DNA from: Streptomyces laculatispora
GTDB lineage: Bacteria > Actinomycetota > Actinomycetes > Streptomycetales > Streptomycetaceae
DNA length: 35,974 nucleotides
NCBI RefSeq assembly: GCF_017353455.1
Contig: NZ_JAFMPZ010000082.1
Location: 1 to 35,974, forward strand
Reading direction: 5' to 3'
Part shown: one piece after another, positions 1 to 7,814 of the stretch
How positions within the stretch are numbered: position 1 is the stretch's first letter
Layout: every line of letters begins with the position of its first letter
Position numbers and translations under genes: made by a program
The notes under the pieces: model-generated
The model's input: the letters and a program-made list of their open reading frames with translations, nothing else
The model's database searches: none
Told to the model about the DNA's origin: nothing

Positions 1-197
1 AGGGCTACCAGGTGCACCTGGGCGGCGCGCTCGGCCTGGAGGCCGGATTCGGCCGCAAGGTCCGCGGCCTGAAGGTCACTTCGGACGAACTGCCCGACTA
101 CGTCGAGCGGGTGCTGGGGAACTTCCAGAAGGAGCGCGAGCCCGACGAGCGCTTCGCGACCTGGGCGGCACGGGCCAGCGCGGAGTCGCTGTCATGA
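1..197 (+). CDS. Sulfite reductase (assimilatory, ferredoxin type), C-terminal end only
   Basis: Only the last 65 or so codons are inside the window; the reading frame is entered at base 3 and ends with TGA at 195-197. The visible tail contains a G-x-L-G-L-E-A-G-F-G-R-K stretch followed by a region ending in ERFATWAARA, which resembles the C-terminal end of actinobacterial nitrite/sulfite reductases. The enzyme would reduce sulfite to sulfide with siroheme and a [4Fe-4S] cluster. The call rests mainly on context: the next genes are the zinc-ribbon protein and cysH, cysC, cysD, cysN, and a sirohydrochlorin chelatase lies at the far end of the cluster. The stop overlaps the next start by 4 bp (ATGA), so the genes are very likely co-transcribed and translationally coupled. 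A nitrite reductase cannot be excluded from the tail alone. Confidence 0.8.
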   Translation, partial: GYQVHLGGALGLEAGFGRKVRGLKVTSDELPDYVERVLGNFQKEREPDERFATWAARASAESLS

Positions 198-373
198 GCG
201 AGCGCGCCGCCCCGTTCCACTGCCCCTACTGCGGTGACGAGGACCTGCGCCCGCACGAGGCGGGGCACGGGGCCTGGGAATGCGCCTCCTGCAACCGAGC
301 GTTCCAGCTGAAGTTCCTGGGCCTGCTGACCCGGGGACTGACGCGCAACGACGGTGAAGGGGACGGGATATGA
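194..373 (+). CDS. Small zinc-ribbon-like protein between sulfite reductase and cysH
   Basis: A 59-codon gene too short for many gene callers. It starts with ATG overlapping the sulfite reductase stop (ATGA at 194-197) and its own TGA (371-373) overlaps the cysH start in the same way. The protein begins MSERAAPFHCPYCGDEDLRP and has two Cys pairs, C-P-Y-C near residues 10-13 and C-A-S-C near residues 33-36, with an H-E-A-G-H-G stretch between them. This spacing is what a one-domain zinc ribbon or rubredoxin-like knuckle looks like. A protein of this kind lies at this position in Streptomyces sulfur clusters, but I know of no proven function. A role as an accessory or electron-transfer partner of sulfite or APS reductase is inference. 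Both 4-bp overlaps argue strongly that it is really translated. Confidence 0.85.
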   Translation: MSERAAPFHCPYCGDEDLRPHEAGHGAWECASCNRAFQLKFLGLLTRGLTRNDGEGDGI

Positions 374-1086
374 CGGACACCCTGAAGATCGAAGAGCTCA
401 CGTCGGAGGACCTCAGGGAGCTGGCCGAGCGGGCCGGCCGCGAGCTGGAGGACGCCTCCGCACCGGAGATCCTGCAGTGGGCCACCCGGACCTTCGGCCC
501 GCGTTTCTGCGTCACCTCCTCGATGGAGGACGCGGTCGTCGCGCACCTCGCCTCCCGGGCCCTGCCCGGCGTGGACGTCGTCTTCCTCGACACCGGCTAC
601 CACTTCCCCGAGACGATCGGCACCCGCGACGCGGTGGAGGCGGTGATGGACGTCAACGTCATCACCCTGACCCCGCGGCAGACCGTGGCCGAGCAGGACG
701 CGGAGCACGGGCCGAAGCTGCACGACCGCGACCCCGACCTCTGCTGCAAGCTGCGCAAGGTCAAGCCGCTGGAGGAGGGCCTGACCTCGTACACGGCCTG
801 GGCGACCGGACTGCGCCGCGACGAGTCCCCCACCCGGGCGAACACACCGGTGGTCGGCTGGGACGAGAAGCGGCAGAAGGTGAAGGTCTCGCCGATCGCC
901 CGCTGGACCCAGGACGACGTCGACGCGTACGTCGCGGAGCACGGTGTCCTCACCAACCCGCTGCTGATGGACGGATACGCCTCCGTGGGCTGCGCGCCCT
1001 GCACCCGACGGGTGCTGGAGGGCGAGGACGCACGCGCCGGCCGCTGGGCCGGGCGGGGCAAGACCGAGTGCGGGCTGCACGGCTGA
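370..1086 (+). CDS. cysH: Phosphoadenylyl-/adenylyl-sulfate reductase CysH
   Basis: A 238-residue enzyme that reduces activated sulfate (APS or PAPS) to sulfite with thioredoxin-type electrons in the cytoplasm. The nucleotide-binding fold appears in the N-terminal half (FCVTSSMEDAVV near residue 47, VVFLDTGYHFPET near 70-82). The four cysteines that ligate the [4Fe-4S] cluster in APS-type reductases are present: C125-C126 and C208-x-x-C211. The catalytic C-terminal cysteine is C234 in the E-C-G-L-H motif. A full cluster-binding set predicts an APS reductase rather than a cluster-free PAPS reductase, although an APS kinase gene follows. Start and stop both touch neighbouring genes (ATGA overlap upstream, 23 bp to the cysC start downstream), so it sits inside one operon. 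Confidence 0.95.
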   Translation: MTDTLKIEELTSEDLRELAERAGRELEDASAPEILQWATRTFGPRFCVTSSMEDAVVAHLASRALPGVDVVFLDTGYHFPETIGTRDAVEAVMDVNVITLTPRQTVAEQDAEHGPKLHDRDPDLCCKLRKVKPLEEGLTSYTAWATGLRRDESPTRANTPVVGWDEKRQKVKVSPIARWTQDDVDAYVAEHGVLTNPLLMDGYASVGCAPCTRRVLEGEDARAGRWAGRGKTECGLHG

Positions 1087-1109
1087 TGACGACTGATCAG
1101 GAGAATTCG

Positions 1110-1655
1110 ATGAGCGTGACGGAGACGGGAGCCACCATCTGGCTGACCGGTCTGCCGAGCGCGGGCAAGACCACCATCGCGTACGAACTCGCCGGGCGGC
1201 TGCGCGGCGAGGGCCACCGGGTGGAGGTGCTGGACGGCGACGAGATCCGGGAGTTCCTCTCCGCGGGCCTCGGCTTCTCCCGCGAGGACCGGCACACCAA
1301 CGTCCAGCGGATCGGCTTCGTCGCCGGACTGCTGGCGGCCAACGGCGTGAAGGTCCTGGTCCCGGTCATCGCGCCGTACGCGGACAGCCGGGACGCGGTC
1401 CGCAAGCGTCACCAGGCCGAGGGCACCGCTTATCTGGAGGTGCATGTCGCCACTCCGGTCGAGGTGTGCTCGGTGCGCGATGTGAAGGGGCTCTACGCCA
1501 AGCAGGCGGCGGGCGAGCTCAGCGGGCTGACCGGGGTGGACGACCCCTACGAGGCCCCCGAGTCGCCGGATCTGCGGATCGAGTCGCACCAGCAGACCGT
1601 GCAGGAGTCCGCGGCGGAGCTGTACGCGCTGCTGAGCGAGAGGGGTGCAGCGTGA
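1110..1655 (+). CDS. cysC: Adenylyl-sulfate kinase CysC
   Basis: A 181-residue APS kinase that phosphorylates APS to PAPS. The Walker A motif GLPSAGKT lies at residues 14-21, followed by the usual EVLDGDEIRE segment and a R-E-D-R-x-x-N-V-Q-R-I-G substrate-binding segment. I chose the ATG at 1110 rather than the in-frame ATG at 1086 because AGGAG at 1099-1103 is spaced 6 bp before it, while the 1086 ATG only overlaps the cysH stop and has no ribosome site. The final TGA overlaps the cysD GTG by 4 bp (GTGA at 1652-1655). Standing alone here, it matches the short CysN downstream, which lacks a fused kinase domain. Confidence 0.95.
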   Translation: MSVTETGATIWLTGLPSAGKTTIAYELAGRLRGEGHRVEVLDGDEIREFLSAGLGFSREDRHTNVQRIGFVAGLLAANGVKVLVPVIAPYADSRDAVRKRHQAEGTAYLEVHVATPVEVCSVRDVKGLYAKQAAGELSGLTGVDDPYEAPESPDLRIESHQQTVQESAAELYALLSERGAA

Positions 1656-2587
1656 CGACCGTCGCGACTGTGTCGGAAGGCACCGACAATCCGTACGCAC
1701 TCAGCCACCTGGACTCCCTGGAGTCCGAGGCGGTGCACATCTTCCGTGAGGTGGCGGGAGAGTTCGAGCGGCCGGTGATCCTGTTCTCCGGCGGCAAGGA
1801 CTCGATCCTGATGCTGCACCTGGCGCTCAAGGCGTTCGCGCCCGCGCCGGTGCCGTTCACGCTGCTGCACGTGGACACCGGGCACAACTTCCCCGAGGTC
1901 CTGGAGTACCGGGACCGCACGGTCGCCGAGCACGGACTCCGTCTGCACGTCGCCTCCGTCCAGGAGTACATCGACGCGGGCAAGCTCCGCGAGCGCCCCG
2001 ACGGCACCCGCAACCCGCTGCAGACCGTGCCCCTGACCGAGGCGATCCAGCAGCACCGCTTCGACGCGGTGTTCGGCGGCGGCCGCCGCGACGAGGAGAA
2101 GGCGCGCGCCAAGGAGCGGGTCTTCTCGCTGCGCGACGAGTTCTCCCAGTGGGACCCGCGCCGCCAGCGCCCCGAGCTGTGGCAGCTGTACAACGGCCGG
2201 CACGCCGCCGGTGAGCACGTCAGGGTGTTCCCGATCTCCAACTGGACCGAGCTCGACGTGTGGCAGTACATCGAGCGCGAGGGCATCGAGCTCCCGGAGA
2301 TCTACTTCGCCCATGAGCGCGAGGTCTTCAACCGCTCCGGGATGTGGCTGACCGCGGGCGACTGGGGCGGTCCCAAGGAGCACGAGAAGACCGAGACCCG
2401 TCAGGTCCGCTACCGCACCGTCGGCGACATGTCCTGCACCGGCGCCGTCGACTCCGACGCCACCACGCTGGACGCCGTGATCACCGAGATCGCCGCCTCC
2501 CGGCTCACCGAGCGGGGCGCGACCCGTGCCGACGACAAGATGTCCGAGGCCGCGATGGAAGACCGCAAGCGCGAGGGGTACTTCTAA
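1652..2587 (+). CDS. cysD: Sulfate adenylyltransferase subunit 2 CysD
   Basis: The 311-residue catalytic subunit of ATP sulfurylase, which makes APS from sulfate and ATP together with CysN. The PP-loop motif SGGKDS lies at residues 46-51 (in VILFSGGKDSILML). Other family landmarks follow: HVDTGHNFPE, FGGGRRDEEKARAKER and NWTELDVWQYI. The start is the GTG at 1652, overlapping the cysC stop and preceded by a GAGAGGGG purine run. The gene ends TAA at 2585-2587, one base before the cysN ATG. Length and motif order are normal for the family. Confidence 0.96.
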   Translation: MTTVATVSEGTDNPYALSHLDSLESEAVHIFREVAGEFERPVILFSGGKDSILMLHLALKAFAPAPVPFTLLHVDTGHNFPEVLEYRDRTVAEHGLRLHVASVQEYIDAGKLRERPDGTRNPLQTVPLTEAIQQHRFDAVFGGGRRDEEKARAKERVFSLRDEFSQWDPRRQRPELWQLYNGRHAAGEHVRVFPISNWTELDVWQYIEREGIELPEIYFAHEREVFNRSGMWLTAGDWGGPKEHEKTETRQVRYRTVGDMSCTGAVDSDATTLDAVITEIAASRLTERGATRADDKMSEAAMEDRKREGYF

Positions 2588-2588
2588 A

Positions 2589-3932
2589 ATGACCACACCC
2601 ATCCAGCTCGCCGAGAGTCTGTCGACCACCACCCTGCTGCGGTTCGCCACCGCGGGGTCCGTCGACGACGGCAAGTCCACCCTCGTGGGACGGCTTCTGC
2701 ACGACTCCAAGTCGGTCCTCACCGACCAGCTGGAGGCGGTCCAGGACGCGTCCCGCAAGCGCGGCCAGGAGGCGCCGGACCTGGCGCTGCTGACCGACGG
2801 ACTGCGGGCCGAGCGCGAGCAGGGCATCACCATCGATGTCGCCTACCGCTACTTCGCCACCCCCCGGCGCCGGTTCATCCTCGCCGACACCCCGGGCCAT
2901 GTGCAGTACACCCGCAACATGGTGACGGGCGCCTCCACGGCCGAGCTGGCCGTGGTCCTGGTCGACGCCCGCAACGGGGTCGTCGAGCAGACCCGTCGGC
3001 ACGCCGCCGTCGCCGCCCTGCTCCGCGTCCCGCACGTGGTGCTGGCCGTGAACAAGATGGACCTGGTCGACTACGCGGAGCCGGTGTTCGCCGCCATAGC
3101 CGAGGAGTTCACCGCCTACGCGGCCTCCCTCGGCGTACCGGAGATCACCGCGATCCCGATCTCCGCACTGGCCGGCGACAACGTCGTGGAGCCGTCCGCC
3201 CACATGGACTGGTACGGCGGCCCCACCGTTCTGGAGCACCTGGAGACGGTCCCGGTCAGCCATGACCTCACCGCCTGCCACGCCCGCTTCCCGGTCCAGT
3301 ACGTGATCCGGCCGCAGACCGCCGAGCACCCCGACTACCGGGGCTACGCGGGCCAGATCGCCGCCGGTGTGTTCCGGGTCGGCGAGCCCGTCACCGTACT
3401 GCCCTCGGGCCGTACATCGACGATCGCCGGGATCGACCTGCTCGGCGACAGCGTGGACATCGCCTGGGCCCCGCAGTCGGTGACCGTCCGGCTCGCCGAC
3501 GACGTCGACGTCTCGCGCGGCGACCTGATCGCACCGTCGGACGACGCTCCGGCGGTCACCCAGGACGTCGAGGCGACCGTCTGCCATGTCGCGGACCAGC
3601 CGCTCACCGTGGGCCAGCGGGTGCTGATCAAGCACACCACCCGCACGGTCAAGGCGATCGTCAAGGACATCCCGTCCCGCCTCACGCTGGACGACCTCTC
3701 GCAGCACCCGGCCCCGGGGCAGCTCGTCGCCAACGACATCGGCCGGGTCGTGGTGCGCACCGCCGAGCCGCTCGCGCTCGACGCGTACGCCGACTCGCGC
3801 CGCACCGGTTCCTTCCTGCTGATCGACCCGGCGGACGGCACCACGCTGTCGGCCGGCATGGCGGGCGTCTCGTTCGCCGCCGTGACGCAGGCACCGGCTC
3901 CGGCGGGCGACGACGCCGAGTGGGACTTCTGA
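2589..3932 (+). CDS. cysN: Sulfate adenylyltransferase subunit 1 CysN (GTPase)
   Basis: A 447-residue elongation-factor-like GTPase that couples GTP hydrolysis to APS synthesis by CysD. G1 motif GSVDDGKST spans residues 23-31, DTPGH is at 100-104, and NKMD is at 155-158; the EF-Tu-like beta-barrel domains follow. The protein stops after the barrel, so it is a plain CysN and not the CysNC fusion; the kinase is the separate cysC just upstream. The ATG at 2589 is one base after the cysD stop; a GAGGGG run lies about 11 bases upstream, inside cysD. It is the last gene of the tightly packed block before a 243-bp gap. Confidence 0.96.
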   Translation: MTTPIQLAESLSTTTLLRFATAGSVDDGKSTLVGRLLHDSKSVLTDQLEAVQDASRKRGQEAPDLALLTDGLRAEREQGITIDVAYRYFATPRRRFILADTPGHVQYTRNMVTGASTAELAVVLVDARNGVVEQTRRHAAVAALLRVPHVVLAVNKMDLVDYAEPVFAAIAEEFTAYAASLGVPEITAIPISALAGDNVVEPSAHMDWYGGPTVLEHLETVPVSHDLTACHARFPVQYVIRPQTAEHPDYRGYAGQIAAGVFRVGEPVTVLPSGRTSTIAGIDLLGDSVDIAWAPQSVTVRLADDVDVSRGDLIAPSDDAPAVTQDVEATVCHVADQPLTVGQRVLIKHTTRTVKAIVKDIPSRLTLDDLSQHPAPGQLVANDIGRVVVRTAEPLALDAYADSRRTGSFLLIDPADGTTLSAGMAGVSFAAVTQAPAPAGDDAEWDF

Positions 3933-4033
3933 TGAGCACCGACATCTTCTCGACCTTCGCGAAGGAGGGCGGCCGCGTCGGCAGCGGCGCCCTCGGCAGC
4001 GGCCAGGGCGGGGTTGCGCGATGTGCGCGATGA
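3932..4033 (+). CDS. Possible short ORF overlapping the cysN stop
   Basis: A 33-codon frame starts with an ATG that overlaps the cysN stop (TGATGAG) and ends at TGA 4031-4033. The peptide begins MSTDIFSTFAKEGGRVGSG and is rich in Gly and Ala. Its position suggests translational coupling to cysN, but there is no clear ribosome site and no recognisable domain. It may only be readthrough noise in a leader region, or part of an upstream-ORF system acting on the next gene. I cannot assign a function. Confidence 0.3.
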   Translation: MSTDIFSTFAKEGGRVGSGALGSGQGGVARCAR

Positions 4034-4146
4034 CGTACGCGCACTGCCTGCGCGCCCGGCAGCACCAACCGCACCGCCTGCAACGCCAGTTCAGACGAAG
4101 ACCTGCCGACCTCCCGGCCGCGTCCCCGGACTTCCGAGGGACGTGA
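4021..4146 (+). CDS. Candidate cysteine-containing leader ORF ahead of the sulfonate importer
   Basis: A 41-codon frame begins MCAMTYAHCLRARQHQPHRL and ends at TGA 4144-4146, 29 bp before the lipoprotein start. Cysteines fall at residues 2 and 9 among the first ten codons, an arrangement that would make ribosome progress sensitive to charged tRNA-Cys. Short Cys-containing leader peptides ahead of sulfur-transport genes are a known theme in actinobacteria. This one does not match the common leader-peptide pattern I know, and its ribosome site is weak (GGGCGGGG 8 bp upstream). It overlaps the 33-codon frame before it by 13 bp, so at most one of them may be translated efficiently. Confidence 0.35.
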   Translation: MCAMTYAHCLRARQHQPHRLQRQFRRRPADLPAASPDFRGT

Positions 4147-4178
4147 GCACCGGGCCTCCGAGAGGAAATCCTCCCGTG
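4147..4178 (+). promoter_or_regulatory. Ribosome site of the lipoprotein gene with competing complementary segments
   Basis: The ribosome-binding GAGG at 4162-4165 is flanked by two copies of its complement, CCTC at 4155-4158 and CCTC at 4170-4173. Either could form a small hairpin (CCTC-CGA-GAGG or GAGG-AAAT-CCTC) that hides the ribosome site of the gene starting at 4176. The stems are only 4 bp, so this is suggestive, not proof of a switch. Confidence 0.3.
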
Positions 4179-5291
4179 CCTGCCCCCCGTACCACCCTGC
4201 GCCGCAGCATCGCCGCTGCCGCCGCCCTGCCGCTGCTCGCCGTGGCGCTCACCGCCTGCGGTTACGGTTCCGAGGCGAAGGACGACGACGCCAAGAAGGC
4301 GAACGTCTCCGCCGGGGACAAGAAGCTCTCCGCGGACACCGTGAAGATCGGCTACTTCCCGAACCTCACGCACGCCACCGCCCTGGTCGGCATCCAGGAA
4401 GGCATCATCGCCAAGGAGCTCGGCGGAACCGAGGTCAAGCCCTCGACGTTCAACGCGGGCCCGTCCGAGATCGAGGCGCTCAACGCCGGTTCGATCGACA
4501 TCGGCTTCATCGGCCCGTCGCCCTCCATCAACGGCTTCACGAAGTCCGGGGGCAAGAGTCTGCGCATCATCGGCGGTTCGGCCTCCGGCGGAGTGAAGCT
4601 GGTCGTGAACCCGAAGAAGATCAAGACCCTGGACGACCTCAAGGGCAAGAAGATCGCCACCCCGCAGCTCGGCAACACCCAGGACGTGGCCTTCCTCAAC
4701 TGGATCTCCGAGAAGGGCTGGAAGGTCGACGCCCAGAGCGGCAAGGGCGACGTCTCCGTGGTCCGCACGGACAACAAGGTGACCCCGGACGCCTACAAGT
4801 CCGGCTCCATCGACGGCGCCTGGGTGCCCGAGCCGACCGCGTCCAAGCTGGTCGCGCAGGGCGCGAAGGTGCTCCTGGACGAGTCGACGCTGTGGCCGGA
4901 CAACAAGTTCGTGATCACGAACATCATCGTGTCGCAGAAGTTCCTCACCGAGCACCGGGACGTCGTCGAGGCGGTGCTGCGCGGTTCGGTCAACACCAAC
5001 GCGTGGATCAACGCCAACCCGGACAAGGCGAAGGCGTCCGCCAACACCGCGCTCAAGACGCTGTCCGGCAAGGAACTGCCGGCGGACGTCATCGACCCGG
5101 CGTGGAAGTCGATCCAGTTCACCGATGACCCGCTGGCCGCCACGCTCGACACCGAGGCGAAGCACGCGGTGAAGGCGGGCCTCCTGGACGGGGCGGACCT
5201 GACGGGCATCTACGACCTGGAGCCGCTGAACAAGATCCTCAAGGCCGCGGGCAAGCCCGAGGTCGCCGACGCCGGTCTCGGCGTCAAGTAA
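4176..5291 (+). CDS. ABC transporter substrate-binding lipoprotein, SsuA/TauA (sulfonate) type
   Basis: A 371-residue secreted lipoprotein that would capture a sulfonate or similar sulfur compound outside the membrane. A signal peptide with twin Arg (LRRS), an Ala/Leu-rich core and the lipobox L25-T26-A27-C28 is visible. The mature part carries the periplasmic binding fold of the nitrate/sulfonate family: KIGYFPNLTHATALVG near the start, GSIDIGFIGPSPSINGF, and DGAWVPEPTASKL. I chose GTG 4176, with AGAGGA at 4161-4166 upstream and a perfect signal peptide following; frames further upstream would add an implausible extension. It is followed 39 bp later by its ATPase. The cluster context makes a sulfur ligand likely; the exact substrate cannot be read from sequence. 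Confidence 0.9.
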   Translation: MPAPRTTLRRSIAAAAALPLLAVALTACGYGSEAKDDDAKKANVSAGDKKLSADTVKIGYFPNLTHATALVGIQEGIIAKELGGTEVKPSTFNAGPSEIEALNAGSIDIGFIGPSPSINGFTKSGGKSLRIIGGSASGGVKLVVNPKKIKTLDDLKGKKIATPQLGNTQDVAFLNWISEKGWKVDAQSGKGDVSVVRTDNKVTPDAYKSGSIDGAWVPEPTASKLVAQGAKVLLDESTLWPDNKFVITNIIVSQKFLTEHRDVVEAVLRGSVNTNAWINANPDKAKASANTALKTLSGKELPADVIDPAWKSIQFTDDPLAATLDTEAKHAVKAGLLDGADLTGIYDLEPLNKILKAAGKPEVADAGLGVK

Positions 5292-5330
5292 CCACCCGAC
5301 CGTTCCAGGATCTCCCAGGAGGTGACGACC

Positions 5331-6122
5331 ATGGCCACGACCACTCTCACCAAGGCCGAGGACCGTACGGCGGTCGGGCACGCCGCCCGTATCGACCACG
5401 TCTCGAAGTCCTTCGGCGGACCGGATGGACAGCAGCTCGTCCTGGACGACATCACCCTCGATGTCGCTCCCGGTGAGTTCGTCACCCTCCTGGGAGCCTC
5501 CGGGTGCGGCAAATCGACGCTGCTCAATCTGGTGGCCGGGCTCGACCGTCCGACCGGGGGGTCCATCGAGACCCCCGGCGGCCGGCCGGCCCTGATGTTC
5601 CAGGAGCACGCCCTCTTCCCGTGGCTGACCGCGGGCAAGAACATCGAACTGGCGCTGCGGCTGCGCGGCGTGGCGAAGCCGGAGCGGCGCACCGAGGCGG
5701 AGCGGCTGCTCGAACTGGTCCGCCTGGGCGGGGCGTACGGCAAGCGGGTGCACGAGCTCTCGGGCGGGATGCGGCAGCGGGTGGCGATGGCCCGCGCGCT
5801 CGCCCAGGACAGCCAACTGCTCCTGATGGACGAGCCGTTCGCCGCACTCGACGCCATCACCCGGGATGTGCTGCACGACGAGCTGACCCGGATCTGGCGC
5901 GAGACGAACGTCTCGGTCCTGTTCGTCACGCACAACGTGCGGGAGGCGGTCCGGCTCGCCGAGCGGGTCGTCCTGCTCTCCTCGCGGCCGGGCCGGATCG
6001 CCCGGGAGTGGACGGTCGACATCGAGCAGCCGCGCCGCATCGAGGACACCGCCGTGGCGGAGCTCTCCGTCGAGATCACCGAACAACTGCGTGGGGAGAT
6101 CCGCCGACATGGCCAGCACTGA
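5331..6122 (+). CDS. ABC transporter ATP-binding protein, SsuB/TauB type
   Basis: A 263-residue cytoplasmic ATPase that powers the adjacent permease. Walker A GASGCGKST is at residues 55-63, Q-loop FQEHALFPW near 90, signature LSGGMRQR at 143-150, Walker B LLLMDEP at 163-169, and the H-loop VTHNV follows. I chose ATG 5331 because AGGAGG (5317-5322) is spaced 8 bp before it; the in-frame GTG at 5322 lies on top of that ribosome site. The 3' end overlaps the permease gene by 14 bp. The sequence groups with nitrate/sulfonate/taurine importers. Confidence 0.93.
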   Translation: MATTTLTKAEDRTAVGHAARIDHVSKSFGGPDGQQLVLDDITLDVAPGEFVTLLGASGCGKSTLLNLVAGLDRPTGGSIETPGGRPALMFQEHALFPWLTAGKNIELALRLRGVAKPERRTEAERLLELVRLGGAYGKRVHELSGGMRQRVAMARALAQDSQLLLMDEPFAALDAITRDVLHDELTRIWRETNVSVLFVTHNVREAVRLAERVVLLSSRPGRIAREWTVDIEQPRRIEDTAVAELSVEITEQLRGEIRRHGQH

Positions 6123-7029
6123 GACCACCGCCAAGGGCAGCACCACCGGGGACGGCGCCCCGAAGGACGCCGCCCAGGACCTGGCCGGCCTCGAAGCGGG
6201 GCTCGACGCCCTCGACGCGGTGCGGGTGAGCCGGACCCCGGTGCGCCAGGTGCTGGTGCAGAAGGTGCTGCCTCCGGTGGTGGCCGTCGCGCTGGTGCTC
6301 CTCATCTGGCAGATCCTGATCTGGGCGAAGGTCACCGACGACTACAAACTGCCCTCACCGGCCCAGGTCTGGGACGAGGTGTCCAACGCCTGGGCCCAGG
6401 GCACCCTGCTCGGCTACATCTGGACCAGCGTCTCGCGCGGTCTGCTGGGCTTCCTCCTCGCGCTCGTCATCGGCACCCCGCTGGGGCTGCTGGTGTCGCG
6501 GGTGAAGGTGGTGCGCGCGGCGATCGGTCCGGTGCTCTCGGGTCTGCAGTCACTGCCGTCGGTGGCGTGGGTACCGCCCGCGGTCATCTGGCTGGGGCTG
6601 GACGACCGGATGATGTACGCGGTGATCCTGCTGGGCGCCGTCCCGTCGATCGCGAACGGTCTCGTCGCCGGTGTCGACCAGATCCCGCCGCTGCATCTGC
6701 GGGCCGGCCAGACGCTGGGCGCCACCGGGCTGCGCGGCACCTGGCACATCGTGCTCCCTGCCTCCCTGCCCGGCTATCTGGCGGGGCTGAAGCAGGGCTG
6801 GGCGTTCTCCTGGCGCTCGCTGATGGCCGCCGAGATCATCGCCTCGTCGCCCGATCTGGGCGTGGGCCTGGGACAGTTGCTGGAGCAGGGCCGTGAGACC
6901 AGCAGCATGTCGATGGTCTTCCTCGCCATCTTCCTGATCCTGATCGTCGGCATCGCCATCGATCTGCTCATCTTCAGTCCGCTGGAGCGGTGGGTGCTGC
7001 GCAGCCGCGGTCTCCTGGTCAAGAACTGA
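6109..7029 (+). CDS. ABC transporter permease, SsuC/TauC type
   Basis: A 306-residue integral membrane protein forming the channel of the sulfonate-type importer. After a polar N-terminal 50 residues there are about six hydrophobic segments, the first being VVAVALVLLIWQILI. The cytoplasmic EAA-like loop that contacts the ATPase appears as LRAGQTLGATGLRGTW followed by HIVLPASLPGYLAGL. The start ATG 6109 is inside the ATPase gene (14-bp overlap) with GGGGAGA 9-10 bp upstream; an in-frame GTG at 6091 lacks a ribosome site. The chelatase gene follows 7 bp after the stop. Confidence 0.92.
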   Translation: MASTETTAKGSTTGDGAPKDAAQDLAGLEAGLDALDAVRVSRTPVRQVLVQKVLPPVVAVALVLLIWQILIWAKVTDDYKLPSPAQVWDEVSNAWAQGTLLGYIWTSVSRGLLGFLLALVIGTPLGLLVSRVKVVRAAIGPVLSGLQSLPSVAWVPPAVIWLGLDDRMMYAVILLGAVPSIANGLVAGVDQIPPLHLRAGQTLGATGLRGTWHIVLPASLPGYLAGLKQGWAFSWRSLMAAEIIASSPDLGVGLGQLLEQGRETSSMSMVFLAIFLILIVGIAIDLLIFSPLERWVLRSRGLLVKN

Positions 7030-7036
7030 GAACGGT

Positions 7037-7807
7037 ATGAACGCTCCGGTCCTCCTCGTCATCGCCCACGGCAGCCGCGATCCCCGGCACGCCGCGACCG
7101 TGCACGCGCTCACCGCGCGGGTACGGGCGCTGCGGCCGGGGCTGCGGGTGGAGACCGGGTTCCTGGACTTCAACGCGCCCTCGGTGCCGCGGGTCCTGGA
7201 GCGGCTGGCCGCGCAGCGCGCGGGTGAGGTGGTGGCGCTTCCGCTGCTGCTGACCCGGGCCTTCCACGCCAAGTCGGACATCCCGGCGGTACTGCGGGAG
7301 GCCCGTACCGGGCTGCCGCGGCTGCGGGTGCGGCAGGCCGAGGTGCTCGGCCCGTCGCCGCTGCTGAACTCCGCCCTGGAACGGCGGTTGCACGAGGCCG
7401 GGGTCCGCCCCGGCGACCGAAGCTCGACCGGGCTCGTCCTGGCCTCGGCGGGCTCCACAGACCCGGAGGCGATCGCAGTGATCGCTGAAATCGCGCGGGA
7501 GCTGCGGCACACCGGTTGGTGTTCCGTGCGGCCTGCGTTCGCCTCCGCTGTATCTTCCGGGGGCTATCCCCGCACCGAGGACGCGGTACGGGCCCTGCGC
7601 GCCGACGGTGTGCGCCGGGTGGCGGTCGCCCCGTACGTCATCGCCCCCGGCCGCCTCCCGGACCGCATCGCGGCGGGGGCGGCCGAGGCCGGTGCCGAGG
7701 TACTGGCCGGGGTGCTGGGCCCGTCGCCGGAGCTGGCGCGGCTGCTGCTCGACCGGTACGACGAGTCGCTGGTGGCGACCGCCCGGACGGCGCCGCTCAG
7801 CGCGTAG
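7037..7807 (+). CDS. Sirohydrochlorin chelatase family protein (CbiX/SirB-like)
   Basis: A 256-residue protein of the CbiX/SirB chelatase family, which inserts iron (or cobalt) into sirohydrochlorin. The N-terminal domain has the catalytic-type histidines: H11 in VIAHGSRDP and H77 in TRAFHAKSDIP. The protein is a double domain; in the second half the equivalent of AHGS reads SAGS, so only the first domain seems to keep the metal-binding site. In this operon the obvious role is to finish siroheme for the sulfite reductase at the start of the cluster. It starts 7 bp after the permease stop and is the last plus-strand gene; the convergent gene ends 7 bp away. Confidence 0.9.
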   Translation: MNAPVLLVIAHGSRDPRHAATVHALTARVRALRPGLRVETGFLDFNAPSVPRVLERLAAQRAGEVVALPLLLTRAFHAKSDIPAVLREARTGLPRLRVRQAEVLGPSPLLNSALERRLHEAGVRPGDRSSTGLVLASAGSTDPEAIAVIAEIARELRHTGWCSVRPAFASAVSSGGYPRTEDAVRALRADGVRRVAVAPYVIAPGRLPDRIAAGAAEAGAEVLAGVLGPSPELARLLLDRYDESLVATARTAPLSA

Positions 7808-7814
7808 CCCCTGC

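Noticed and set aside
2505..6335. A 1,276-codon open frame on the minus strand opposite cysN and the sulfonate importer
   Set aside because: It is the shadow of well-defined plus-strand genes in high-GC DNA; its translation is low-complexity Arg/Gly/Val with no domain.
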